Part shown: positions 9,301-15,438 of the stretch, in pieces
Layout: every line of letters starts with the position of its first letter
Numbering within the stretch: the first letter of the stretch is position 1
Assembly: GCA_900617975.1 (NCBI GenBank)
Contig: UZAE01001070.1
Coordinates: forward strand, 1-15,438
Length of the DNA stretch: 15,438 bases
Direction: 5' to 3'
Source of the DNA: Rodentolepis nana
Lineage: Eukaryota; Platyhelminthes; Cestoda; Cyclophyllidea; Hymenolepididae
Translations under genes and position numbers: made by a program
Notes under the pieces: generated by a model
Database searches by the model: none
The model's input: the letters and a program-made list of their open reading frames with translations, nothing else
Told to the model about the DNA's origin: nothing

Positions 9301-12300
9301 TTCTGGTCTCCTTCCAGGTATTTCTGATTCCACCTATATTACGTCTATGCGCTTATTGATGTACTATTCGGGTAGGCATTTGTTTTTAGGGCAATGTTAG
9401 TTTAAAATTTTTAATCATCTCTGCTTGGAGACATGCACTTTTCCTTTTTTATAAGGTACTTTGAGGGGACTTGCAATGAATCTGCTATCAACGTTGAGGC
9501 TAATAGTCAGATACGTGGTATTTTGGACATTCCTGTGGTTTATATATTTTTGTTGCCGCCGGAAGTTGTTCACAAACAGTCTTCTTGATCATTTTGCCTG
9601 AGGAAAATAGTGCTCTTGTTGATGGTGCAATAATTCTGCTTCCTTTTCCGCTAGCACTTGCAATTCACGTTTTTGCTCAAGTCCCACGGAGATTTATTCC
9701 TTTAGAAGCAGGAATTGACGTTGCTGACTGGTTCCGCCTCTAAGACCCTGCCACATTAAGGACTTCCTCACTGCTTTCTGATTTGTCTCCTCGCTTCTAT
9801 TGTCCAATTTATTCGTATCCTCTGATTAGTAATGCCAGTGAGTCAGAACTAAGTACACGCTACCAAAACGCGAACTAGTGGGGATGTACTGTCCGACAAA
9901 GCACGGCGTCTCATCACGTCAATTTAGTCTTTTTCTTTCATGCCAAGGTTATTAGCGTTGAAATTTGTTTATTTACATCGAGCGGAGTACCTAGATTTGG
10001 AATAGTGATTTGAATATGGCACGTATTTTTTTTCTCCAGTTTTAGCAACTGAAATAGTCTGCTACAGTTGACACATCGTTTGTGCATCCATCGTGTCTTC
10101 TATTTCTGACCTAGGCTTACTGCCTTCATCTCGCTTTTTGAAAGTATTCATATCACCCCTTTCTATCTTATAGGATTATTTCAATGTCCTGAGTGGGAAT
10201 AATTAGTTTTGTCTTACTTTTCGTATCTAAGATCAAATGACCGTCAAGTTGACTAATCAGGTAACAAATTAGTATCCCGTCATCCAAATTGTATATATAT
10301 ATATATAAAGAGGATACTTTCCAAGTTGAGTGAAGAAGAGCCTCTGGGTGGATTTACAAGTAACCCCCTTCCTTCACGGCCAGTACGGGGCATTGAGAGA
10401 AACGACAGTTTCAAATTGTAGAATCCAGGTGATAGCTTAAGCGTGACATCCCTATCCTTTCTTATGACTCAAAAGTCATTTGTTACTGCCTCTCAATATG
10501 TTCTTTCATAATTTAATCTCATGCTCTCTTCTTCTCTAGTTTAAATCGTGAAGAATTCAACAACAAGTCGAATGTTGAAAAGAACGAGTCCGAGGGTACA
10601 AATGAAGCACAGGAGAAGTTGACCGGCCACTTTGGCTCCTTGCAGGTCGAGCCCACTCCTTCCTCCTCCTCTCCCAAAGCGGTCTCTGAAAGTCCTGGCA
10701 CTATGAATAGTACACTCCCGCCTAAGTACTCTCGGATCTTTGCCTACGATGGACTCTACGACGACGATGATGAGAAGGATTGTGAGTTGGTTGTATTTCT
10801 TGGGAGTTTCCATTAAGTGGATAAATTATTATCCATAGGTATATAGAGCGTTATAGTATAATGTTCTTTCTCATAAGATATTCAAATAGGAATAGACATG
10901 CAGGTTTTGTTGTAGATATGAATGGCAGGTAGATATGCCGAACTTTACTTGTGCCCTCCCTCTTATCCTTTTGTTTTTTTTGAACCACTTGAAGTCATAG
11001 CGTTATTTCTATAGTTCTTGGCGATACTTTATAAAGTTACTCTGTCCACCAAAGGTGCTACAATAGCTGTCCGATAAACGCTTTCGACCATTCCCTACTG
11101 TTAATTAGTCAGTCTAGATAGAAACAACTGCGCAATAGTAAGCTTCATAATTCTTGACCTCCTCAAGTTACTATTTGCTTTAGCTAGCTTGTATTATTTT
11201 CCACCTGTATGAAGTCATTTGAAATGTAATGTAGACCGTAAAAGTAAGCACTAGTTGTTACTTCACGTTGACTTTTCCATTTCACCTGTTTCTAGTGGGC
11301 TCACTTCAATCAGAGGGTTCTGTTATCTCCTACCTGATTTCTCAGCTTCGTATCGGTATGGACTTAACCCGCATCACCCTCCCCACTTTCATTCTCGAGA
11401 AGCGCTCCACTCTGGAAATGTACGCCGACTTCCTCGCCCATCCCGACCTCTGGATCGTCATTGGCGATGGGCCTACGCCCCAGGCACGTCTCATTGCCTG
11501 CCTCCGGTGGTACCTTTCAGCATTCCATGCAAGCAGGCGCACCCCCGTTGCTAAAAAACCTTACAACCCCATTCTAGGGGAGATTTTCCGATGCTGTTAC
11601 TACATTGGACCTGATGGTCATTCACAATCTTCTGATTCCTCTGTTCACCCAAAACAGGCAGCGTATTCCTCTCCAATTTCCGGTTCCTCCGATGTGGATA
11701 TTCCACCCAACTTTTCTAACGAAGAGATGGCACGTCATGGACCTATTCCGTATGCAGCTGATGACTGTGTAGTTTTCCTGGCTGAGCAGGTGAATATATT
11801 GGGGTCTTTTTCGTGAACTACAGTTTTAATTAAGTCACTAGTTCATTAACAGGTGGATTTAAGATCTACTTCGTGGTTATTTGTATCTATTATCTTGGTA
11901 GAGAACGGGCGATTGAATGCATCTACGTTTTTTCCCATCAAAAGTGTTTTCTCATGATAATTTAATTTTCGTCCTCTCTTGTCTTTCCTCTCGTACTCAA
12001 CAGTAATATGTGTTATTCTGACTTTCCTTTTCATAGGTATCTCACCATCCACCCATCTCTGCCTTCTATGCAGAATACGTCCCAAAGCGCATCCAAGTCT
12101 CCGGCCATATCTGGACGAAATCCAAGTTCCTTGGATTGAGTATCGGTGTGGAGATGGTCGGTAGTGCCACAATTGCCCTTCTTGATAGACCAGGAGAGGA
12201 ATATGTGGTCACATTTCCTTCCGCATATGGACGGTGAGCATATCCTACTGATTGTATCAACTACTGAAGGCTATTTCAGTAGACAAGATTGGTACCCAAC

Positions 12301-13122
12301 ATATTTTGACCCTTTTAGCAATATCCTGGGTGTACCATGGGTTGAATTGGGTGGAACTTGTAAAATAAACTGTGCAAAAACTGGATATTCAGCGGAGGTT
12401 AATTTCTTAACCAAACCATTCTACGGAGGCAAAAAGGATCAAATCAGAGCTAAAGCTTTTGTCCCCGACAGTGATAAACCCTTCCTCACTGTGGAAGGTG
12501 AATGGAATGGCCAAATGACTGCCCGTTGGGCTGACTCCGGGGTCGGTTTTTAGTCAAACCCTTCTTTAAACTACTAAGTCTTTGAATAAGTAGTTTTTCA
12601 TTTTGATTTATTTTTGTGGCTTTTAGAAGAAGGAGTTATTTGTAGACACCAAAGCTCTTCCAACAATGAAGAAGCAGGTTAGACCGAGGAGTAACCAGTT
12701 GCCTAATGAATCTAGAAAGTAAAATCACCTTTTTCATATCACATGTCTTTGCATTTTCTTCCTGATGTTTCTAAGCTTCTCTTTTCGCTTTTTTTTATGG
12801 GATGTGGGAGTCAGTGACACTCAATCTCAAACAGGGTAACATCGATGCCGCCACAGACGCCAAATCGTTGCTAGAACAACGCCAACGTCGTGAAGCCGCT
12901 GCCAGGTTGGAAGCTCGCCAGCGATGGTTGCCCAGCTATTTCATTGAATTTAATCGGATAGATTCATCTCGGGCTAGCATTGCATCTTCAAATACTCCGG
13001 TACTTGGGGATCAAGTCCAGTACAATTTCAAGTGGCCTCTAATTGATCGCCTGTTTGGTTCCACAGAAGTCTTTACAGATGCTTCTAGGACATCCAAGGA
13101 TGCTAAACAACAGCAGAAATGA
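3324..13122 (+). CDS. OSBPL9: ORP9-type oxysterol-binding protein homologue, 3' part (8 exons, 663 residues, 5' end missing)
   Basis: Proposed join: 3324-3374, 7904-8274, 10540-10781, 11296-11789, 12037-12233, 12319-12541, 12627-12718, 12801-13122. The exon phases fit throughout and sum to 1992 nt including the stop. ORP9 proteins exchange lipids (PI4P, phosphatidylserine, sterol) at contacts between the ER and Golgi or endosomes; this is family knowledge. Seen here: an FFAT-like acidic patch (residues about 119-140 of the partial protein), the ORD from about 229 on with [10 protein letters not shown] (250-259), [10 protein letters not shown] (308-317), EQVSHHPP (385-392), VPWVELGG (457-464), [14 protein letters not shown], and a C-terminal helix with K578, E582 and R586 spaced as in PI4P-binding ORPs. 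The ESR-x-x-W and VTLNLK...IDAAT motifs match ORP9 rather than ORP10 or ORP11. The PH domain found in animal ORP9 is not in the window. The gene is probably intact: no stop or frameshift was found in any exon. Confidence 0.93.
3411..3434. repeat. C-rich tract just downstream of a donor site
   Basis: Twenty-two C in 24 bases, interrupted only by T, starting 36 bases after the donor of exon 3324-3374. On the - strand it is a G-tract, which in principle could form a quadruplex. Probably slippage sequence. Confidence 0.85.
3724..3750. repeat. G-rich tract with four or more G-runs
   Basis: Several runs of three to five G separated by one or two bases. The spacing fits the usual quadruplex pattern. 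It is intronic, so in the pre-mRNA the G-runs lie on the transcribed RNA itself. Confidence 0.75.
4772..4786. repeat. (G)15 homopolymer
   Basis: Fifteen consecutive G, followed by a further GGGAGGAGGG segment. Intronic homopolymer; the length may be uncertain in any assembly. Confidence 0.9.
5528..5611. repeat. Cluster of four palindromes in 84 bp
   Basis: The interval holds GCCAA/TTGGC arms around 5 bases (5528-5542), the perfect 14-bp palindrome CCTCATTAATGAGG (5542-5555), GCACACT/AGTGTGC around one base (5583-5597) and the perfect 12-bp palindrome TTCAATATTGAA (5600-5611). No coding frame crosses them convincingly. Function unknown. Confidence 0.75.
5843..5853. repeat. (G)11 homopolymer facing a C-rich segment
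   Basis: Eleven G, followed after about ten bases by CCCCACCCCCTCC. The two segments could pair as a hairpin in RNA. Probably slippage sequence. Confidence 0.8.
5978..6430 (-). mobile_element. Decayed Ty3/gypsy-type integrase fragment
   Basis: Reading the - strand from 6430 downwards, short blocks resemble a retrotransposon integrase in the right order but in different frames. First is [14 protein letters not shown], resembling the stretch before the first catalytic Asp. Next is [10 protein letters not shown] (6337-6366), the hallmark around that Asp. Then come an A-T-rich helix and a MPTL turn resembling the GlP-x-L segment, QLVDSVKR (6185-6208), and [10 protein letters not shown] (around 6018-6046), resembling the W-x-R-H-x-N-Q-L motif near the C-terminus of CsRn1-like flatworm elements. 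The DNG/second-Asp segment appears to be missing and frames change several times, so it is a dead fragment. Known: Ty3/gypsy family motifs. Inferred: the CsRn1-like group. Confidence 0.72.
6451..6470. repeat. (G)20 homopolymer
   Basis: Twenty consecutive G, immediately on the 5' (+) side of AGGTGGCATGGG. On the - strand it yields a polyproline stretch inside an open frame. It sits at the apparent upstream edge of the integrase-like relic. Confidence 0.92.
6471..6746 (-). other. Unidentified - strand open frame beside the integrase relic
   Basis: An open frame runs on the - strand from 6746 through the G-run to 6276. The part before the polyproline (92 codons) has mixed composition with segments such as [17 protein letters not shown] and [17 protein letters not shown] recognise no family. 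Upstream on the same strand (about 6750-6920) further coding-looking pieces appear between stops, for example [13 protein letters not shown]. This could be a decayed retrocopied gene, another part of the neighbouring element, or chance. No start context or splice site supports a live gene. Confidence 0.25.
7904..8274 (+). CDS. OSBPL9: ORP9 exon b (Ser/His-rich linker and FFAT-like motif)
   Basis: The donor is GTATGC at 8275 in phase 2. The acceptor is less certain: CGTCAG at 7903 gives phase 0 and follows a strong pyrimidine tract. CGTAG at 7837 is also phase 0 but would translate that tract (FSPHLLPH). CACGTAG at 7889 is out of phase with exon a. The exon encodes a low-complexity linker (residues 18-140) with SHHHH and [11 protein letters not shown] clusters, then [17 protein letters not shown]. 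This last stretch aligns with the acidic VAP-binding FFAT region of vertebrate ORP9. Confidence 0.85.
8275..10539 (+). other. Intron of about 2.3 kb
   Basis: The phases at both ends match (2 then 1 leading base), so no extra exon is needed. It holds a short AT run at 10290-10307 and one frame-preserving open segment at 9165-9245 that might be a cassette exon. I see no RNA gene or recognisable mobile element. Confidence 0.75.
10290..10307. repeat. Short (AT)n run
   Basis: About eight alternating T-A steps ending in TATAAA. Simple sequence in an intron; a core promoter is not supported by anything around it. Confidence 0.7.
10540..10781 (+). CDS. OSBPL9: ORP9 exon c (acidic, disordered linker before the ORD)
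   Basis: Acceptor TTCTCTAG and donor GTGAGT. The leading T completes the codon split at 8274, and the final T begins the codon finished at 11296. The 80 whole codons encode a charged Ser/Pro-rich linker ([16 protein letters not shown]) ending in [14 protein letters not shown]. Vertebrate ORP9 has a comparable Asp-rich stretch shortly before its ORD. Confidence 0.9.
10782..11295 (+). other. Intron of 514 bp
   Basis: Bounded by GTGAGT and TTTCTAG. No repeat, open frame or RNA gene of note. Confidence 0.85.
11296..11789 (+). CDS. OSBPL9: ORP9 exon d (N-terminal half of the ORD lipid-binding domain)
   Basis: Acceptor TTTCTAG with two bases completing a Leu codon; donor GTGAAT in phase 0. It encodes the ORD lid and first strands ([18 protein letters not shown]), [31 protein letters not shown], and [10 protein letters not shown] with the Lys and Asn that contact PI4P in this family. 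Residues about 328-365 form a Ser-rich loop ([16 protein letters not shown]) that is longer than the corresponding vertebrate ORP9 loop. The exon ends at AEQ, so the EQVSHHPP signature is split by the intron. Confidence 0.96.
12037..12233 (+). CDS. OSBPL9: ORP9 exon e (SHHPP signature segment)
   Basis: Acceptor TTCATAG in phase 0; donor GTGAGC in phase 2. It begins with [17 protein letters not shown], completing the OSBP signature whose two His residues bind the PI4P headgroup in characterised ORPs. It continues with [14 protein letters not shown] and ends in TFPSAYGR, with the Arg codon split across the junction. Clear ORD sequence without stops. Confidence 0.97.
12319..12541 (+). CDS. OSBPL9: ORP9 exon f (central ORD beta-barrel strands)
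   Basis: Acceptor CTTTTAG; the first base completes the Arg codon. The donor GTCGGT is weaker than the others but is the only one that keeps frame with exon g. It encodes [33 protein letters not shown] and [11 protein letters not shown], all recognisable ORP9-type ORD strands. The intron that follows is only 85 bp. Confidence 0.95.
12627..12718 (+). CDS. OSBPL9: ORP9 exon g
   Basis: Acceptor TTTTAG in phase 0; donor GTAAAA in phase 2. It encodes [18 protein letters not shown], then [12 protein letters not shown], which has the same spacing as vertebrate ORP9 up to the ESR-x-x-W motif completed in the next exon. An internal GT at 12691 could serve as an alternative donor but would remove this conserved end. 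Confidence 0.9.
12801..13122 (+). CDS. OSBPL9: ORP9 exon h (C-terminal helix and stop)
   Basis: Frame and homology place the start at 12801, where G completes a Lys codon and is followed by [10 protein letters not shown]. The preceding two bases are GG, not AG (see findings). The exon encodes [19 protein letters not shown], the conserved C-terminal ORD helix with K578, E582 and R586, then WLPSYF and PLIDRLFG. It ends with a Lys/Gln/Ser tail that runs past the usual ORP9 C-terminus by roughly 20 residues. The stop is TGA at 13120-13122. Confidence 0.9.
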
Positions 13123-13152
13123 GATTCTGGGTTCGCTGTTTATGTAATTTGG

Positions 13153-13168
13153 ACACACACACACACAC
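13153..13168. repeat. (AC)8 dinucleotide repeat
   Basis: Sixteen bases of perfect AC repeat about 30 bases after the ORP9 stop codon, in the probable 3' untranslated region. Confidence 0.9.
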
Positions 13169-13387
13169 TGTTGTTTCTGTATCCGTTTGCTTTCCTTATT
13201 TTCTTCTTTTGGGTTCTGGTCATTTGAGAAAAGAAATGAGTTCCCTTCCTTTCTCTCTCTTTCCCTCTTTAGTTCATTCACTTCTACGTCCTCCCCCCTC
13301 TCTTATATAAACGCATTGCATATGTACATTCAGCTAGAATTTGAAGGAACTGGGTCCCACATTACTTCCTACTTCTGTTCACCTTTC

Positions 13388-13415
13388 GGGGGAGGGGGGG
13401 GAGTGGGGGATGGGG
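13388..13415. repeat. G-rich tract in the 3' untranslated region
   Basis: G-runs of five, eight, five and four separated by one or two bases, in the mRNA sense. This fits a potential RNA quadruplex about 70 bases before the poly(A) signal. No functional evidence. Confidence 0.7.
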
Positions 13416-13485
13416 AAAGCGTTTGTCAATTAAGCCATCAAAAACAGTAAAAAATTGAAGCCTTTATAAATGACGAGGAAAGGCA

Positions 13486-13491
13486 AATAAA
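13486..13491 (+). promoter_or_regulatory. Candidate poly(A) signal AATAAA
   Basis: First canonical AATAAA downstream of the ORP9 stop, 364 bases after it. It is the likely 3' end signal of the gene, but the cleavage site cannot be fixed from sequence alone. Confidence 0.6.
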
Positions 13492-13510
13492 TTCACCGTA
13501 TTAGTATCTC

Positions 13511-13977
13511 GGAATTTATAGGTTGATTTCCACGCCGTGACTATCTGCTCCCTCTAAGACGGCTAACGGAAACATATCGTCGTGTGTTTAGGTGTCGTCT
13601 TTATGAGCTATCGCTTAAGATAGATTCCTGAGTCAATAATTCTAATCGCATTGCTGATTGGCTATAGATGAGGAAATCGTATTATTTCAGTCATAAATGG
13701 TAAAAAGAATATCCAAATCAATATAGCACTTGGGATAATTACTCAGATAAGGTCAAACAAAAACACAGTCAGGAAACCCAATGTGCTCATTTGCTGCAGT
13801 TTCTGGAATATAAATTTCCATTCTCATTGCTCTGTCCGCAGGTTATCCTATTATTAGAGTTGTCTGATGAATAGTGAATGTCTAGGCTTGCGGCCCGATA
13901 TTTCATTTGGTTTTTGTTAATTTCTTCTATACTATGGTAACTTGATCGTTCATCTCTTGGAGGCCGATTGCAAATGT
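13511..13977. other. Intergenic sequence, nothing recognised
   Basis: No convincing coding frame, RNA gene or repeat is visible. A 64-codon - strand frame at 13787-13981 lacks known motifs and a partner exon. Confidence 0.6.
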
Positions 13978-13997
13978 TCATGTACGATAAATTATTA
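13978..13997 (+). repeat. Left direct repeat flanking dispersed repeat copy A
   Basis: TCATGTACGATAAATTATTA matches the 20 bases at 14319-14338 at 19 of 20 positions, in the same orientation. This fits a target-site duplication of copy A. Confidence 0.7.
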
Positions 13998-14318
13998 TAT
14001 CAAATGGCCGGCGTCTTGATGGTTATCATTAGCCCTTTAGTTGACTTCAGGCTTCACAGAGAGGAGAAGGAATATTGAAGTGAGAAAAATTCGAGAGGGG
14101 AGGGGGAACAGAAGAGTGGTTCACAGATGTAAAAGAGACAGGTAGACAATGGTAGAAAAAAAGGTGTGGTGAGTACTGTGAAAATTGTGGAATATGGCAT
14201 ACAGTGGGGTGATGGTAGTTTGAAGTGAGAAGTCAACTGCCGGTTAATAGACTTTTTTGCCGTATGTGTATACGTTGCCCAGGGTGCACCACGTGGAGGT
14301 AAGTCTATCGCACACCCC
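13998..14318. mobile_element. Dispersed repeat, copy A (about 321 bp)
   Basis: The left two thirds align with the sequence starting at 14719 (CAAATGGC[C/A]GGCGTCTTGAT, then TCATTAGCCCTTTAG, GGCTTCACAGAG and a G-rich GAGAGGGG segment), with small indels. A matching right part (GAGACAG, GAGTACTGTG, GAATATG) reappears at 15375-15437. It is flanked by a 20-bp direct repeat, which suggests LINE/SINE-style insertion, though no poly(A) tail is evident. No coding capacity. Family not recognised. Confidence 0.75.
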
Positions 14319-14338
14319 TCATGTACGATAAATTGTTA
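14319..14338 (+). repeat. Right direct repeat flanking dispersed repeat copy A
   Basis: TCATGTACGATAAATTGTTA, one mismatch from the copy at 13978-13997. Confidence 0.7.
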
Positions 14339-14718
14339 AAAATAAAAGAAATTACTGTTCTCTCAGCTTTGTAGAAGTGGAGTACTGTAGTGGGTATGTT
14401 AAAGGGAAAATCTTATTATCATTGCGAGACCTTTGATCAGTGAGGAATTATCTACTAGGTTAACATGATCAATAATGTAATTAAATTTAACACTTCTTTT
14501 TTAACTAGAAGTGGTAAAAGAAACTCCCTTGTCGAATTAACAATTGAGTTTTACTGATAGCTTATATCCGTTTCATTAACCATCTATATTCCATTTATAT
14601 CGAAATGCCTACAGTCAGAATGATAGGTTAAAGTATAAAATGATTTTATCCTAACTCGCACTACGCTTCTAATATCTGAAAGTGTAAGCTGGTGTAAAAA
14701 TCATTTAATTTATTTATT
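14339..14718. other. AT-rich spacer between the two repeat copies
   Basis: No open frame or repeat was recognised. The sequence is AT-rich and ends in TTTAATTTATTTATTT just before copy B. Confidence 0.6.
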
Positions 14719-14856
14719 TCAAATGGCAGGCGTCTTGATAGTAATCATTAGCCCTTTAGCTGACTTCGGGCTTCACAGAGCGGAGGAGGAACATCAAAGT
14801 CGAGAGGGGGAACAGTAGAGTGATGTAGCGGACTGCTACCTCAGTAAAGCCTGACT

Positions 14857-15054
14857 GACTCAGAAATCTCTGTGGCAGATTCTCCTGACTCAGAAATCTC
14901 TTTGGCAGATTCTCCTACATCTAGACCGACTCAGAAATCTCCATGGCAGATTCTCAAACATCTAGCTACCGGCTCAGAAATTTCTATGGCAGATTCTCCA
15001 ACATCTAGCTAGGAATCAGAAATCTCTATGGCAGATTCTCCAACCTCTAGCTAG
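14857..15054. repeat. Minisatellite 1 inside the LTR: five units of about 42 bp
   Basis: Units start near 14857, 14887, 14928, 14971 and 15013. Each contains a variant of CTCAGAAATCTCTATGGCAG followed by ATTCTCC, and most also have ACATCTAGCTA. The first unit is shortened to 30 bp. AGAAATCT and AGATTCT within a unit are near inverted repeats, so each unit can fold. Confidence 0.92.
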
Positions 15055-15093
15055 ATCCCAGAACCAGCTAAGCCATAGCCCAGTACAGAGGAT

Positions 15094-15214
15094 ACAGACG
15101 TGTAGCACGGAACATTTATTCAGTAGCGGAAAACAGACGTGTAGCAAGGAATACGTTTATTCGATACGGAGGAAACAGACGTGTAGCACGGAGCACGTTT
15201 ATTCAGCACGTATA
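15094..15214. repeat. Minisatellite 2 inside the LTR: three units of about 40 bp
   Basis: Units start at 15094, 15133 and 15175 with ACAGACGTGTAGCA[C/A]GGA and end in TTTATTC plus a GTACGGAGGA-like tail. On the - strand each unit contains AATAAA (15115-15120, 15156-15161, 15198-15203), as expected of an LTR polyadenylation region amplified in tandem. Confidence 0.9.
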
Positions 15215-15438
15215 TTGTGGATAAAGTGTACACGTAGGAAGCTTAAACATGATCAGGGTGGCGGATTAGGTTAAACAAACAGAGTTTAATGATTGGTCAC
15301 TGTTTGTACGGTCGCGCCTCCCAATCCTGGCGTGCAGGCATGCATTGACGTGTACCACAGTGATCTATAGATATAAAGGAGACAGACACAAAGGCAGGGA
15401 AAATGTAAGATGAGTACTGTGGAAGGGGTCGAATATGA

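Larger units (their letters stand above)
13123..13510 (+). other. Probable 3' untranslated region of the ORP9 gene
   Basis: The interval runs from the TGA to just beyond the first good AATAAA. It contains a CA repeat (13153-13168), pyrimidine-rich sequence and a G-rich tract (13388-13415). Small open frames here are low-complexity and are not supported as genes. Confidence 0.6.
14824..15359 (-). mobile_element. Solo LTR of a retrotransposon (536 bp)
   Basis: The insertion begins TGTAGCGGACTGC and ends GTGTACCACA, so it has TG...CA ends with a short TGT/ACA inverted terminus. GTGA precedes (14820-14823) and follows (15360-15363) it. Removing the insertion and one GTGA restores copy B to the same length as copy A across the junction. 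It has no coding frame and no internal retroelement sequence, so it is a solo LTR left by recombination. Three AATAAA signals on the - strand suggest - orientation. A 5-bp duplication AGTGA with the LTR ending at 15358 is the alternative reading. Confidence 0.82.
14719..15438. mobile_element. Dispersed repeat, copy B, interrupted and cut by the window end
   Basis: The left part, 14719-14823, aligns with copy A from 14000 to about 14120. The right part from 15360 resumes the alignment (ATAAAGGAGACAG versus GTAAAAGAGACAG, then GAGTACTGTGGAA and GAATATG). Everything between is a later insertion. The 3' end of this copy lies beyond the window. Confidence 0.8.

Noticed and set aside
13304..13311. 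TATATAAA as a core promoter
   Set aside because: It lies in the ORP9 3' untranslated region with no gene starting downstream; likely chance in AT-rich sequence.
14857..15214. CRISPR-like spaced repeats
   Set aside because: The spacers are themselves repeated and the arrays lie inside an LTR in animal DNA; these are minisatellites.
14824..15438. 5' LTR of a complete retrotransposon running out of the window
   Set aside because: The host repeat resumes immediately after the second GTGA at 15363, so the insertion ends there and is a solo LTR.

Overview
The window is animal nuclear DNA, most likely from a parasitic flatworm. It is AT-leaning and intron-rich, with long homopolymer and dinucleotide runs. 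It carries one split gene on the + strand and several decayed repeat elements. The flatworm call is an inference from the ORP9 gene, the retroelement relics (a Ty3/gypsy-type integrase fragment resembling the CsRn1-like group known from flatworms) and the base composition. A tapeworm is a guess within that.

The main gene is the 3' part of an oxysterol-binding-protein-related protein 9 (ORP9/OSBPL9) homologue. Eight exons between 3324 and 13122 join in one frame, giving 663 residues and a stop. They cover the end of the predicted N-terminal helical region, a Ser/His/acidic linker with a divergent FFAT-like motif, and the whole lipid-binding ORD domain, including the KPYNPILGE and EQVSHHPP signatures and the C-terminal K..E..R helix. 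The PH domain and start codon must lie upstream; no exon was found in 1-3323. All inferred introns start with GT and end with AG except the last, whose best-fitting acceptor is GG. A poly(A) signal (AATAAA) lies at 13486.

The introns are long: about 4.5 kb and 2.3 kb in the 5' half, then 85-514 bp across the ORD. The first complete intron holds a frameshifted Ty3/gypsy integrase relic on the - strand (about 5978-6430), a - strand open frame of unknown origin next to it, a cluster of palindromes (5528-5611), and G-runs of up to 20.

Downstream of the gene (13998 to the end) lie two diverged copies of one dispersed repeat. Copy A is flanked by a 20-bp direct repeat (19/20 match). Copy B is interrupted by a 536-bp insertion that begins TG, ends CA and is flanked by GTGA on both sides. 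Copy A serves as the empty-site control, so the insertion is a solo LTR. The LTR contains two different minisatellites. One of them carries an AATAAA on the - strand in each of its three units, suggesting that the element's sense strand is -.

No tRNA, rRNA, CRISPR or prokaryotic feature was seen.
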